Shown here piece by piece: positions 8,965 through 21,016 of a DNA stretch of 64,000 bases. The stretch is from Reticulascus tulasneorum (taxonomy: Eukaryota > Ascomycota > Sordariomycetes > Glomerellales > Reticulascaceae). The stretch is taken from NCBI GenBank assembly GCA_001557505.1, contig LSAX01000011.1, positions 1,612,001-1,676,000 on the forward strand, given 5' to 3'. Below the pieces are notes generated by a model. It was given only the letters and a program-made list of their open reading frames with translations, was not told the origin of the DNA and searched no databases. Both the position numbers and the translations under genes were made by a program. Positions within the stretch are counted from its first letter, which is position 1; each line of letters starts with the position of its first letter.

Positions 8965-11000
8965 CTACAACCTGGGACGGGACCCTTGATCCTCAGAACC
9001 TTCGCCATAAACGATCGCCAAGTTCTTCTCCAAGCTCTGTTTACTACCACTGGTAGTCGTGGTCGTCACTCCAGATCCTCCTGCCTTTCCTGCTACAAAC
9101 CGCTCATAAATATCCTGTGCCGCTTGATCTCCGTCGCTCTGGAAATCGGCACGCAGCAGAACAGCGATAAGAATCTCAGCAACAGCCCAGAGTATTTGTC
9201 GCGCATCCCCTATAAGCTCCTCCTGGGAATTCTCGGCGAGCTGCTTCTTGACCGCATCCCAGGCATCAACGACACTCCAAGAGCCGGTGGTGACATCCCC
9301 ACTTCGAGGGGTATTAGCTCTTATGAACGCATCAAGAGCCTTGATTGATTCCACTCCAACCTTCGGGTGCTTCATCGCCCGCAGGAAATCTGTAGACAAA
9401 ACATCTGTAGTGCCCTCCCAGATTGACCCAACGCAGCAGTCGCGATACAATCTCGCCAAGTTTAGATATTCCATTTCCTCGTTCAGAAGATACCCAACCC
9501 CGCCCAGGGCTTCCATGCATGAGTAAAGCAACGGGGTGGCCTTCTTAGAGACATAGGCTTTGCAGAGGGGCGTAAGTATTCTCAACAAGGGTGCGATGTG
9601 CTTCTGTTCTGGCGCCAATGCCGCTATCGAAGATGAGATGGCCGTTTTCTCCAAGTCGGGATGCTCATCGAAGCCCAGGATATGTATCGTGAAGAAGGTG
9701 AGAAGCATGAGTCCGCGATACTCGGCGGTGATATCTGCCAATGTGCGCATGTGCAACGGACTCTCGCTCAAAAGAATTCGACGTCCTCTTCCAGCACCAA
9801 CTCGTCTGACCTTTGCGTATGCCTTTGCAACACCGAGACCGCGGCCGACATAGCCTACCGAGGAAACCGCTGTGTGGACACGGGTGAGTGTAAGTACTGT
9901 GCTGATCTCATGGATTCCTCGACCCTCTTCACCAAGCAGCCAACCTCGCATGCCTTCCAGTTCCAGCTCGGCGGTAGGCAAAGATTGAGTGCCGAACTTA
10001 TTCTTCAGTCTCTGGATCCGAACTCCGTTCAGCTCTAAGCCAGAGTTGCCCCTCGGAACGCCAGTCATTGTCTTAGCCGCACTATCATGGCGTCGCATTG
10101 GAGCAAAGAAGGCGCTGATGCCCTTCTGAGTTCTGGCAAGGAGTATCGTCATGTCTGAATCAGTGGCGCTGGAGAACCACTTGAAACCAGATATCGACCA
10201 AGGGCCTAGAGGAATATTCTCCTCTGCGTTCGCCAATGCTGTGGAGTTTGATGGATCAAACTCCGCTATCGTCTCCGACTGGGAAACATCGCTCCCACCG
10301 ATGCGCTCCGTCATCCATTGTCCGCTTGTCCAACCCTTTGCTGGATCTCGAGATATGAGATGCTGAAAGGCATTCTCCAGTACATTTCGCTGTGCCGAGT
10401 CCAGGCTTTGGCCAGCCAGGTGCAGCTGAATCAGTCGCGCAGCACCGTCTTGCATGGCTGAAGGACATGCCACATTCGCGCAGGATCCTTCCCATAAATG
10501 GAGCCTTAGAAATTGTACTACGCGAGCGTAGGGTCCCAGGTTTGTATCATAACCGGCTGCGATCAGTCTGTCCAAGTTAGCGGCATAACCTGCAACCTTG
10601 GTCTAGTCCTACCCTTTCTTAATGCCATAGCTCTGTAGGTTTCGCCATCCTTCGCCAACAACAAGACCTGACTTCGGTCTACCGAATGCATCCCGACCAT
10701 TTCCTTTCAGATATGGTTTGTTTCTCTCAGCATCGGTAACCCAAGTGAAGATTTGATCTGAAATTACTTCGGTCCCCAATTGCGCTATCTCAGGCTCCAC
10801 GGCCCTGGCGACCTCCTTTGGAAGGAATACTGTGCTAAAGTGTTAGAGACAACTCCTATACTCGACATCCATAATCACGCTTCTAGAAAACTCGAAGACG
10901 CACGTTTCAATGCTCTTTGGAAGCTAGTATCGTCATAGAACTGGTTGGGAAGCAAAGGCAGCTCCTGAAAGAACCCCTTGTTGGAGCCAGCCGGTTCCAT
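8965..11000 (-). CDS. Acyl-CoA dehydrogenase, AidB-like
   Basis: Three exons: 11000-10904, 10829-10613 and 10567-8965, giving 638 aa. The introns are 74 nt (10830-10903) and 45 nt (10568-10612, branch GCTAAC). Splicing joins SYGIKKG to LIAAGYDTNLGPY, restoring the family's continuous N-terminal domain. Flavoenzyme signatures include ERIGGSDVSQSE (acyl-CoA dehydrogenase signature), FKWFSSATDSDMTILLA and EALGGVGYLLNEEMEYLNLA, then SIWEGTTDVLSTDFLRA with the family's IWEGTT-type motif. The length (about 600 or more) and DAFGRPKSGLVVGEGW point to the AidB-type branch rather than short-chain mitochondrial dehydrogenases. E. coli AidB belongs to the alkylation response; in fungi the substrate is not settled, and branched or long acyl-CoA oxidation is an alternative. 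The protein ends in -SRPRL, whose last three residues resemble a weak peroxisomal PTS1 signal. Confidence 0.87.
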
Positions 11001-13263
11001 TGCTAAAATCCGAGGCCTTGCTTTTTAGAGAGCATTGAATGACGAAGTCATAGGGTCATTCTGACCTTGCAACCAAAATTCTCAACCCAACTTGCTAGGT
11101 TGCAGTTGTCGATGGGAGGATGTTCGCGTCTTCGTAGCTTCGGACAGCTTAAGAGCTGCCGAGGCTGAGTGCTCCGCTTGGCTCACCTGAGGTGAGCACC
11201 TTGGCATGTGGGGAAGACTCTCCAACCCAGAGGCGGCCGCCTGACATCCGAACAGCCGTCGCATCACCACAACGAGCTTACTCAAGAGTGTGATTTGACT
11301 GAAGATAACCGAGTAGTCTTTGAAGGGAGCCGCTTTTATTTCCACTGCCAGAAATGGGTCCAGTATGGCCAACACTACGCTGTTAGTGCCATGATCGCAG
11401 GGCTCCAACAGGAGGTAGAACCCTGATTCGCTCACAGCACTCCACGACTTACAAAAGTGATCCATCGAGTCGCAAGCGAGAGTTCTACGCTGACGACAAC
11501 ACGTACTTCTATTCTTCATGTTTCCTTGATGCTAGGAATTCCACAAACTGCTTTCACCTTGGTGCCGTAGGTCTGGGGAAGCCCATACCCCCAAAATTCA
11601 TCCTGGCTACCATGTATGGCATGACTTTCTAACCGTCATCACGGATTATCACTGTATAACCCCTCATCAGAACATGATAAAGGAGCCCATTCTCAAGATT
11701 TAACATCACATGAACACGCGGCACTCAGCCACCACAGCCACATCGAGGCTTGATCACCGGGAGTTGATGTTGATCGAGCGCAATGGGGGGGGCCCACGCA
11801 AATTTTGCGAACTCCTCAGACCACCATGTATGTACACAAGTACCGGCAGGAATAGTACGTTCACTATGGTAATGGCAGGTAATAAGACGTAAGTTAATAC
11901 CCCGAGAAATCCACGAGAATGGACAGTGTCTCATGCGGTTTTGCTAGCGAAGGGGTATGTGAATGCCAAAGGGGGCGATCTGCAGGCCACACCCCATCTA
12001 CAGAGTGACGTCACATTTCGTCCCGCCGCCACAACCTGATTTCAATCCCTGCCCGGCCAGCCCATTGAACAACGACATGCCATGGAAAGGTATGGCCTGC
12101 GGCGGATGCCACGATTCGATCAGCCACACAAATCGCTGCTCTCATGCTCGTGATGGCCTGACATGCACGTCTCCCGTCTCTAGCCTGTCTCTGACTGGTG
12201 ATCCGGGAGTCCTTAGTCCTAAAGCCACAGCGATCGTCCGCGAGACCAAGAGCATTTTGCAAGGCCAGAATGCCGTTTCTTCCGAATCCAGAGAGATCTT
12301 TACTCACCTGCTCACATCTTGCAGAGTGCTGTGTGCTACAGCAAGTCCGAAACCCGGGTGTGATGTGCAGAGATACACCCAGGTACTTTGAGACAGACTG
12401 AGAGCGCTTACAACACACTAGAAATGGCTTTGTTGTGCTGTTTTGAGCGAGACCCATTTGTCTGGGATAACCAAGGAATTGTGGCCAAGTCCTAGCCAAA
12501 GTAAGATTCGAGGCTCCAAGCAAAATGTGGCTTGCGAGAGTAGCTCCAACGGTGCCCCTGCATCCAAGGAACCAAGACAATTATGGTAACATGACTGGAA
12601 GTTTTCCCTCCACGGTCCCCGCAAATGCTTGTTTCAGACCGAACAACTGGGTGGATGAAATCACCTATCACAACATCACCACAACGCCACACCTCATTTC
12701 CCTGGCCATAGCTTGCACGTCTTATGACCTCATGCAGCCCAACCGAGCCACTCGTCGCCCTGCATTCTACACCCTGACCGGCAAACGCGGTGCCATATCC
12801 AAGCGAGACAAACATGCCACGGATTCACGCATCTCTCCCAGCCTTGAAAGCGTCGGTGACGTTGTTCGTCCCGCCCTTGTTGCTGATGCAGACCATGGTC
12901 GCAGGGCTCGTACGACTGGTATCACACAGGTGGTTGTGTGTGTGTGTGGTGCGATGGCCCTTCCAAGGTAGGTGGCTGCAATTATCAAACAAGTCCGAGT
13001 TGCGGGTGTGACCTCCAATTTGGCGATAATAGGTTGGTTTTTGCAGAGCCGGTTTGCCATGATCGTCATGATATGACTCTTACTGGCTTTCCCTCACCTT
13101 GGTCTCCTTTGCAGGCCTCCGATTGTCAATAAATATTTCCTCCTCTGCCCTCCATCTCGATTTCTTTCTTCCACTCAGCAGATCAGTCCTCTCTTCCCTC
13201 GAGCCATCTTGTACCACCAAGCACCAAAGTACTCGACGAATCTTATATCGTCCAACCAATACA
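11001..13263. other. Intergenic, 2.3 kb, no supportable gene
   Basis: Between the AidB-like start (-) and the MARVEL-like start (+), so both promoters lie here. The last 130 bp are pyrimidine-rich (about 13130-13230), typical before fungal transcription starts. A GT run lies at 12936-12949. Open frames of 145 aa (minus, 11519-11082) and 189 aa (minus, 12580-12011) lack motifs, exon partners and coding-like composition, so I do not call them. Confidence 0.5.
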
Positions 13264-13818
13264 ATGGCCTTCGATCGCATTGCAAGCATTATACTCCGCG
13301 CGGCGGAATTGGTTTTCGCAGCCATCGTCGCCGGGCTTACTGGAGAATATCTCCATGCCTCCAAGGGTGCCTCTTCGTGGGACCTTGGCCGCTTCATCTA
13401 CACTGAAGTGGTGGCTGGTGTCGCGATCCTGTTGTCCATCATCTGGCTCATCCCCTTCTCGAGCAGCTTCATCCACTGGCCTGTCGACCTTCTCGTCTCC
13501 ATTCTATGGTTCGTTGCCTTCGGCCTACTAGTCAACGTGAGTCTTCACCCTATCCAGTCCCTGTCCATGATCATTTTAACTAACTTCCAATAGTTGTTTG
13601 GCGACAGCTGCGGTTTCGTATTCAACTGGAACAACCTCGACCCCCGCGGTAACCAATGCGGCAAATGGAAGGCCGTCATGGCATTCTGCTTCCTCTCAGC
13701 CATCTGCTGGCTCGCGTCCGCTGTCATTGGATTCTTCTGGGTCCGTGACCGACGTGCTGTTGCCGACAGGCGCCCTGCCACCGTCCGACGACGCTGGTAC
13801 AGAAGATCCAGAGTCTAA
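13264..13818 (+). CDS. MARVEL-like four-helix membrane protein
   Basis: Two exons, 13264-13536 and 13594-13818, give 165 aa. The 57-nt intron (13537-13593) has donor GTGAGT, branch TTAACTAAC and acceptor ATAG, and joins LLVN to LFGDSCGFVF. Four hydrophobic segments are visible: residues about 8-24 (ILRAAELVFAAIVAGL), 46-63 (VVAGVAILLSIIWLI), 71-90 (PVDLLVSILWFVAFGLLVN) and 124-143 (AFCFLSAICWLASAVIGFF). A loop with two cysteines (GDSCGF..NQCGKW) lies between helices 3 and 4. Helix spacing and the hydrophilic Arg-rich tail (RRRWYRRSRV) fit the fungal MARVEL/Nce102-like group, found at the plasma membrane or eisosomes and in vesicle traffic. The start ATG lies in a CAATGG context after a pyrimidine tract. 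The exact role is not inferable. Confidence 0.8.
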
Positions 13819-16698
13819 ATTCAATCGAATGAGACTCGATAAACCAGAAGCCTCGCAAGTCTTCTATCGTCGGCTAGGTCATCGACATGTGCCACGACCC
13901 GGCATTCAATTCTAATAACGGACTTCCCGCGTCCTTGAGGGATAGGGTGTCATTCGCAAACAGGAGTTCTGAGTTGTCAGGAATGTTTTGCGATTTTCTT
14001 TAATCGATATCTGCACGAGCGATGTTTTCTATGACTAAGGATGTTTGGAGTCGGATTTGTTATTATCAGACTGATACCCTCTTATACCCTCAAACTGTAT
14101 AATATCAAAATCTTAACTAGCATCTCATGATGCTGTTCAATCTAAATATTGCACCAATGCCTTATTGTCACATCTCTTCCAGGTGGGAAGTCCAATGGAT
14201 CTTACATTTTTTTTGATGTTCGGTTCTTCACTCTATCACATTTCTATGATCCTTTCCTGGCGTTTCATTAAGCCAGCTTGAATTGAGAAACTTCACCGGA
14301 GCTCAGGAATTCCGTTTACTAGCAGCATCCCTACGGAAGGGATACAAATGAGTCTGCTGCCTGGAGAGAGATCATACGACACTATCCATCAGCATGGCAA
14401 TACTGTTCCATTTCTACATGCAATAGTAGGAGAATTGAGTAAGAGGATTGGCTCCGTCTCCAAGTGGATCCCCATGGCCTGAGAGACCAAGCAATTGGTC
14501 GAGCACTCCGCCGAGCAAAAGACGCAGCTCTCCCACAGAACTTGCACTACGAATAACCAGCTGCTAATTATAGGAGTAGGAGCCTAACCTATGACAGCTC
14601 GGTCAGGTCCCGTGAACCGTCGCGGCAGCTCAACCCGCCTCCCACAATAGTGCTATAATTTTACTCTTACTTTCTACCCAGACGGTCTAAGACGCTGGGG
14701 GACCGAACCAAACCCACTACAACGATACGATTTGCTCATACTTTCTCCAGCCTTAACAAGCTTTGGGTCCTTCAATTGTCAGAGGCTGAGAGACCCTACA
14801 TCGTCAATCATCCTGTTCCAAAGATAGGGCCAGTATAGGAAAGCCACGGGTCAGATCAGCTCTGTCTAGCTAGAGAGATAATGTCATCACAATCATGGGT
14901 TGACAGCAGACAAAGCCAATCGACTTGCACAACATATCACGGAAAGGCCAGCGGCTCCCCCAGATGTTCAAATTGCAACACAATTGCATGTCGTCATCTC
15001 TGATTTGGTAAAGATGCCCTTGGACCAAGATGATTCGTCGGTGTTGTAGCATTGAAGCGTCGTAATTTGGCATCAGATCGCACCATGAAACAAGGTTATT
15101 TCACAAGACCGATATTTCAGACGCTGCAAAAGCTCGGACACCTACGAAATTTGGTCTTATGACAATTCAGACACTTAGTTATGAGGCGTCCTACGTCAAA
15201 TTGACTTTTCAAGATCAAGTCGGCCTCCCCAAACCGGCCTGCCGCCAAGTCCATCCGTGATGCTGGGCAGGACCTATGCTGCACCGCGCCATCTGTGCGT
15301 CGCATTACGTACCTAGGGATGAGAAGCAGGGAATCACGTTACATATCCCAGTAGATCCATCTGCCGGCGCGTTCTAGATCTTCATCCGCCGCAAGGTTTC
15401 GCCTATTAGCCGTGATATTGGCCATCGTGGGCATGAAGCTTCGTAACCTCGTGACCAGTTTGCAGAGCTCCCTAGCTCGTTTGCATCTCCCGTGCTCCCG
15501 AGGTCCCAAAGCGCAATGGTCACGGGCCGGTGCCAGGAACCAGTCGGAACCAATGTTTCAAATTTCCAAAGCTGTCCATGACCCGAATGTGATGGTCCCG
15601 TCTATCCCCAATTCGCAAAAGTGAGCCACATGCCGCAATAACGCAACGGGGCGGCTCCTTGACTGGATTACTGAGAGGTACGTACCTAGAGGGGTAATAA
15701 TTAGCGGCTACCCCACAAATAAAAGTCTATGACCGCATCGTGGAAGGGGTGGGGTAGTTGGATGACGCCACAGCACCAGCCACAGAGTGGACGCGGGGAT
15801 CGACGATGCATAGTCGCTGCGTCATGGGCGGCAATCCGCTTCCTTGGTTCCGCTAAACTTCCAACCTCACTCACTCCGTCTCCAGTCATGATGTACCCAA
15901 AAGTCCCACAATCACGCAAAAGACCACCGTGGATCCCACGAATTGCAATGCGCTGGGCCGGTAAAAACGCGCGGCGGCTCCAGAGCCAAGAGCCTTAGAG
16001 GCTCCACGTGTGCCTGAGCATATTTGCTGTTCCGGCCCTGTCTTTGCCCTGCTAGCCCAGCCCTAAACGTCACCAGCCATAGATGATCTACCTTCCGTGA
16101 CCAGCAAATGACGCTCGCCTCAAACCTTAGCTGAGGCGGAGCCTTCGGCTAGTACAGAGACTCTGACAGGTCAAACTCGAGAGCAAGGAAGCAAACCAGT
16201 TCTGCAGCGTCATCCCGCCCTGGTACGCAGTTTGGCATCACTTGCCCCTCGCCTCCATTGGGTGAGATCAGGCTCCCACGTGGAACTCTCTTGCGGAGTC
16301 TTCGCGCCGGTGCCACAATTTCGAAGGATGTCGCCTTCTGTGGATTAAGGTTCTCTGCATTGGCTAAGACCTATGACGATGAAAGTTGTAAGAAGGGGAA
16401 TGCGCAAGTACCTCTCAGGATTTCATCAGCCGCTAAGGCAGGTTTTTCTTGGACGTGACTTTCGAGAAGATCAGATGTGGCGGGAAAGGCTAGGTACGAC
16501 CGGCCTCTTGATCGAGATTGCGTCTTTGGGTTGAAGCTGCAGGAAAGTATATAACATGCCTCAACTCCCACCCCAAAGTAGTGTTTCTTTCTCCAGATTC
16601 AAACAAGATACCAACAAGATACCCAAGAAACAATAACTCATTTCAAGCTTCACTTTATACCACTACACTAGAACAACCCCAACTACAACAAACCAATC
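13819..16698. other. Intergenic, 2.9 kb
   Basis: Between two plus-strand genes. It has AT-rich stretches around 14080-14240 and no open frame with coding character. The 3' end holds the promoter of the LEA-like gene: a TATA box at 16548-16554, and C4T/AG4 stress-response-type pentamers at 16245-16249 and 16394-16398 (common sequences, weak evidence). Confidence 0.5.
16548..16554 (+). promoter_or_regulatory. TATA box of the LEA-like gene
   Basis: A consensus TATATAA lies 145 bp upstream of the ATG at 16699. It is the best TATA match next to a gene in the window and fits a strongly inducible gene. Confidence 0.6.
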
Positions 16699-17955
16699 AT
16701 GTCTTCCATCGTCAACAAGATCAAGGAGGCCGTCTCCTCTGACAAGCACTCCAACTCCGGCGCACATTCGACCACTCCCCACAACTCTCACGCTGCCAAC
16801 GTTGCTGACCCCAGAATCGACTCCGATGGTTCCCACACCACTGGTGGCGCATACAACACACACGGAGGCAATGGCCTGACCGGTACACACAACACAACCG
16901 GCACATCCGGTCTTACCGGCTCCCACGGTACCCACGGAACCCACACCGAGGGCAACCACGGACCTCACGACTCTAAGCTAGCTAACACCGTCGACCCTCG
17001 TGTTGACTCGGACCGTGACGGTAGCAAGACTGTCGGCGGAAACGCCTACGGATCGTCTGGCACATCTGGCCTCACTGGCTCGCACGGCACCCACAACAAC
17101 ACCACCGGTACATCTGGCCTTACCGGCTCGCACGGTACCCACGGAACTCACACCGAGGGTAACCACGGTCCCCACGATTCCAAATTCGCCAACACTGTCG
17201 ACCCCCGCGTCGACTCTGACCGTGATGGCAGCAAGACTGTCGGCGGAAACGCTTACGGATCGTCAGGCACATCTGGCCTGACTGGCTCGCACGGTACCCA
17301 CAACACCACCGGCACATCTGGCTTGACCGGCTCGCACGGTACCCACGGAACTCACACCGAGGGCAACCACGGTCCCCACGATTCAAAGTTCGCCAACACT
17401 GTTGACCCCCGCGTTGACTCTGACCGTGATGGCAGCAAAACTGTAGGCGGAAATGCCTACGGATCCACCGGTACCCACAACACCACCGGTACCTCCGGTC
17501 TCACTGGCACCCACAACACACATGGCGAGCACCAGAATCTTGGCCGTGTTGGCGGCGCCATTGGCGGCACCCACGGAACCGGCCCGGCACCTCACACCGC
17601 CGGTCCCCACAAGAGTGACGCCTTGAACAAGATCGATCCTCGCGTGGACTCCAACCTTGACGGAAGCAAGACTCTCGGTCAGGACAAGACGTACTCTCAG
17701 TCGTAAGTGACTTTGATCCGACTCGATACTGAAGAGGTCTCTCGAGGCTTGTTTTCGCACCAAAGACAGTTCCTAACCAGCAATTTCACCAGAAACTCAA
17801 CGGCACACAAGGACCCCACTGATGCGGCGCAAGTCCCGCCTTCGGTATTGAAGAGGACTCTGGGTGATCCTCTCATCGCACATGACGACGAGACCCATGA
17901 GCGAGAGCGAAGACATAGCAAGGCTACACACCAGGAGCAGTTCAGTGGAGTGTAA
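16699..17955 (+). CDS. Repetitive hydrophilic LEA-like stress protein
   Basis: Two exons, 16699-17702 and 17793-17955, give 388 aa. The 90-nt intron (17703-17792, GTAAGT...CCAG) removes an early stop that follows TYSQS and adds the tail NSTAHKDPTDAAQVPPSVLK. The protein is very rich in Gly, His, Thr, Ser and Asn, has no hydrophobic segment, and should be disordered. The signature DPRVDSDxDGSxTxGG occurs five times (about residues 37, 98, 167, 235, 313; first and last copies divergent). The central three lie in near-identical tandem repeats of 69, 68 and a partial unit rich in GLTGSHGTHGTHTEGNHGP. The N-terminal MSSIVNKIKEAVSSDKH is a short amphipathic helix. The DPRVDSD signature occurs in a family of small fungal hydrophilic, stress- or spore-associated proteins. 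A desiccation or chaperone-like role is inference from composition. Confidence 0.82.
16900..17470 (+). repeat. Coding tandem repeat, period 207/204 bp
   Basis: Unit starts are at about 16900, 17107 and 17311. The first two units differ by one codon (an extra Asn in HNNTT), and the third is cut short near 17470. Identity is high at the DNA level, including synonymous sites, suggesting recent duplication or gene conversion. Confidence 0.8.
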
Positions 17956-19594
17956 ATTGGCCAAGGCCATTACACAACGGAGGAAAATATGTACATTAAT
18001 ACCCCATGTTATATAATGAATTGATCAAAAATCGGATCATATCTCTCACTAAACACTGCAATGTGAACTTGAATGCTTCATGGTCTTGTGTATGAGAAGT
18101 ATTATCTTAGTCAAGTCTTGTCAACTCCACATTTTAAGTATACATAATAAATTGCACTCTCTGCAAATCATTCCTAAATCTTGCATTTTGAGTAACAATT
18201 ATGTAGTCCGTATGTATTCTCGGATTGGGCTATGCCAATGCATGCACACCACATGCGATCTTCCAGTAATGCCATGTCCCAAGCGGTACCCCTGCATCAG
18301 CCGGAGATATATATGAAAGGGCCGCCGCCTCGGCCGCATCAAACCTCCCACGCCCACATCCGACACAGATCTTTTCCCCGCGAAAGTTAGCAGGTGCCAA
18401 AATGAACTCCGCAACCCTCTCTCCGCGGACCACATAGCGCCCGTCAGATTGGTAGCTTTTTACTTCGTACTAGTTTCGAAAAAGATTTGTGGCTTACGCC
18501 CCCTCATCCGCGAAATCCGAAGCCCAGCAGTTGTCCGCCACTGTAAGAGGTACTGTGATAGTGGCGTCGCAGCCTTCGCGCTTTGGGAAACGCAAGCGAA
18601 AGCGGGTTTTGTCTGAGACCCCAAAAAACCATTTGATCCTTCTGGCGTCGACTCTAGAACGCTAGGTCCCTGGCCCCTCCCCCCTTCCCCAGCCATCCAG
18701 CGCCCTGGGACATGGGTGGCAGTTGCCAGGTATGGATATACTTTGTAGTTGCAGATGAACTGTGCGGGACGAATCAGAGGATCGGGCTCGGGGTAGATAG
18801 TTCGTAGCGAAAAACGCGCGTGGCGTGGCGCTTATGAGAGAAAGCACCTCCTTTTTGTTTGTTTTCCGACCCGTTTCTCGCGCTCGTCACCTGAGCCTCT
18901 TTTTTTGTATTTTATCGAAAGCGTGCCGTGTTGCGATCTATCATATATCTCAAGCCCGTCGTATTCCGGGGCGGACATGTGACGGGGGGTGGGGAGGGAT
19001 TCTAGTTCGGTGGGCGCCGGCACGGGAGAAAAAGAAAGCAATTTGTGACAGAACCAGCCAAGTTCTAGGTTTCTTTTCCGCCCCCTAGTCTACTCCCCAT
19101 GCTGGATTTAGCGGTGCATCCCATCCAGCTAGAATGATCACCACTCCCGATCAATGGATTTCCCCCCCCTAGACCGAAAAGAGGGATCGGAAACGAAGGG
19201 CAGCGACTGGGCAGAAAGACAACTTCGGAAGGAAACCCTAATTTGGTGGTGGTGATGGGGCGAGGCCGTGTATGCATAAGAGTGGCATATGCAACTTCGT
19301 ACTAGGTTGCGAGCTCCCGTCCCGATGCGCCCTGGCAAGCTGGAGGAGCGATGGGCTTCGAACGCAAACGAAAAACCCGGATCGCCCACACACGCAACGC
19401 GCACACCCACACCTCACCCGCCGTCCACAATCGAATCTTGCTTGAGATCCAGCGCCACAAGTTCCTCTGGCCAACTCACGTAAGCCGATGCCAAATGCAC
19501 CTTGGCCCCCCCCCCCAGCCCTTGGGGGAGAGACCGGTGAGCGAAGGAATGGGGGCGAGAGAAAATCGTCAATGCCCTCGGGCCGCGTTTTGGC

Positions 19595-20320
19595 AGATAT
19601 ACCTATAGAGGTAGGTATGTACGAAATAGGTAGTCAGGCAAGTACAGCGAAAGTAGATAAGGTAGGTAATGGATATTACGCGGAGAAATCTCATCTCCAC
19701 GGCGCCCGCGCGACGCGGGAGGGGGGGACTTTGTCACACCTGCTCACCTCGCTCTCTAAGCTTACCTTAGTAATAAGCTGGTAGGTAAAGGGAAGGAAGT
19801 TTTTTACGAAGCGTACGAGTAATGCGTTGCAGAGAGAGTGAGAGAGAGAGAGAGAGAGTCACATTCCCGAGATGTGGCATTGTGACATTGGGGATCTGCC
19901 CCGGTTTCTCAGCTCTCGGGCGCTACTGCCAGCTGCTTACCTGCAAGGTTTGCATGCGGCAGGCAGGCATTACCTACCTACCTAGACTGGGCAGCAGTTA
20001 CAGGAGGTTGGAGCAGTGGGTATAGGTACGTGGTAGTAGCAGTACCGTCCCAGTACGTTGGACACAAGTAGTAGCAGTACCTTGTTAGTGTCCGAGTGGG
20101 GACAGATTAAGTTGACAGTTTGACAGGGAAAAGCCGATGCAGACCGCTGAACGGGCTTAGCTTACTCCGCTAGGTAATCCGTACCCGTACACAAGGTACC
20201 TTCCTTAGCTAAGGTAAGGTAGGTTGATTCATACTACGCAGTGTACCTAGTAGTCTGTACGAACCTACATACTGTACCCAGGCATTCGTACTGAAGGTTG
20301 CCTACCTAAGGTACAGTAAA
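19595..20320. repeat. Cluster of TAGGTA/TACCTA motifs
   Basis: TAGGTA or its complement recurs many times in about 700 bp (for example near 19600-19615, 19660-19670, 19781-19787, 19971-19984, 20170-20175, 20300-20310). They are mixed with CTTAGCTAAGG-type palindromes (20203-20213). The cluster lies about 0.7-1.4 kb upstream of the ATG5 start. Similar sequence occurs at 42960, 58513 and 61711. Confidence 0.55.
19831..19858 (+). repeat. (AG)n microsatellite
   Basis: Interrupted AG dinucleotide run of 28 bp upstream of ATG5. Confidence 0.9.
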
Positions 20321-20559
20321 GCAGCTTTGAGCTTGAGCAGGTATCCGTGACTGTGAACTTGCGAAAAAGCCGCTGCATGGCGCTAAGCCTCATCCGGGAA
20401 GCGGGGTGAATCAGGCCAGAAGGAAACCCCACGTTCAGCCTTATCGCGACGGGCCACACACACCGAAAACCGAACGACGCACACTTCATCCTCCCTCATC
20501 TAACCACATATACATCTATCTTTTTCCCTTACCGGACCAAGTGAAAAGAACCACAGCCA

Positions 20560-20580
20560 CCCCCCCCCCCCCCCCCCCCC
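20560..20580 (+). repeat. Poly-C tract, 21 nt
   Basis: Uninterrupted C run about 440 bp upstream of the ATG5 start. Its length is likely to vary between isolates or be misassembled. Confidence 0.95.
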
Positions 20581-21016
20581 ACACAGGCAGGCGGGGTAAA
20601 GAAAAGAGGTTTCCTGTAGGAATGCGCCGCGTTTGACGTACGCACGATCACCCGCACACAGACACGAGCGTTGGGGCAACCGGAGAAGCCACAGCTCGTC
20701 ACAGGGACCCGTCATACATAGCTTGCTTACCTATTACTGTATCGCCGGACCAGTCATGAAGCTGACGAGAGACGTCGCTCTATTAGATGCTGCCGGCTTC
20801 CTCACCACCACTGCTCTCTGACCGCTTGTTCCGGCCTTGTACCTCCCTCCATCCGGTACCTTTGGGTACGTAGACCGGGGTTTGGAACTGACATCTGGTC
20901 TGCTCTGATCTGGTCTGGTCCGGTTTGGGGTCTACCCCCCCCTATTCCTCCGTACCGTTCGGTCCAGAACAGGACAGCAAGAGGACCAGAAACAGGATCG
21001 CGCATTTTTCTCGGTC

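Larger units (their letters stand above)
17956..21016. other. Intergenic, 3 kb, upstream of ATG5
   Basis: Both neighbours are on the plus strand. The left part is AT-rich 3' flank (17990-18220). From 19590 to 20320 there is a cluster of TAGGTA/TACCTA motifs, often in opposed pairs. There is also a GA microsatellite (19831-19858) and a 21-nt C run (20560-20580). No coding frame could be supported. Confidence 0.55.

Noticed and set aside
11082..11519. 145-codon minus-strand frame with an ATG
   Set aside because: Cys/Ser-rich, no motif, no exon partner; length is within chance.
12011..12580. 189-codon minus-strand frame
   Set aside because: Composition is not coding-like, it carries no motif and overlaps competing frames on the other strand.
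16663..16968. Gly/Val/Cys-rich minus-strand frame
   Set aside because: Antisense shadow of the His/Gly/Thr-rich LEA-like gene.
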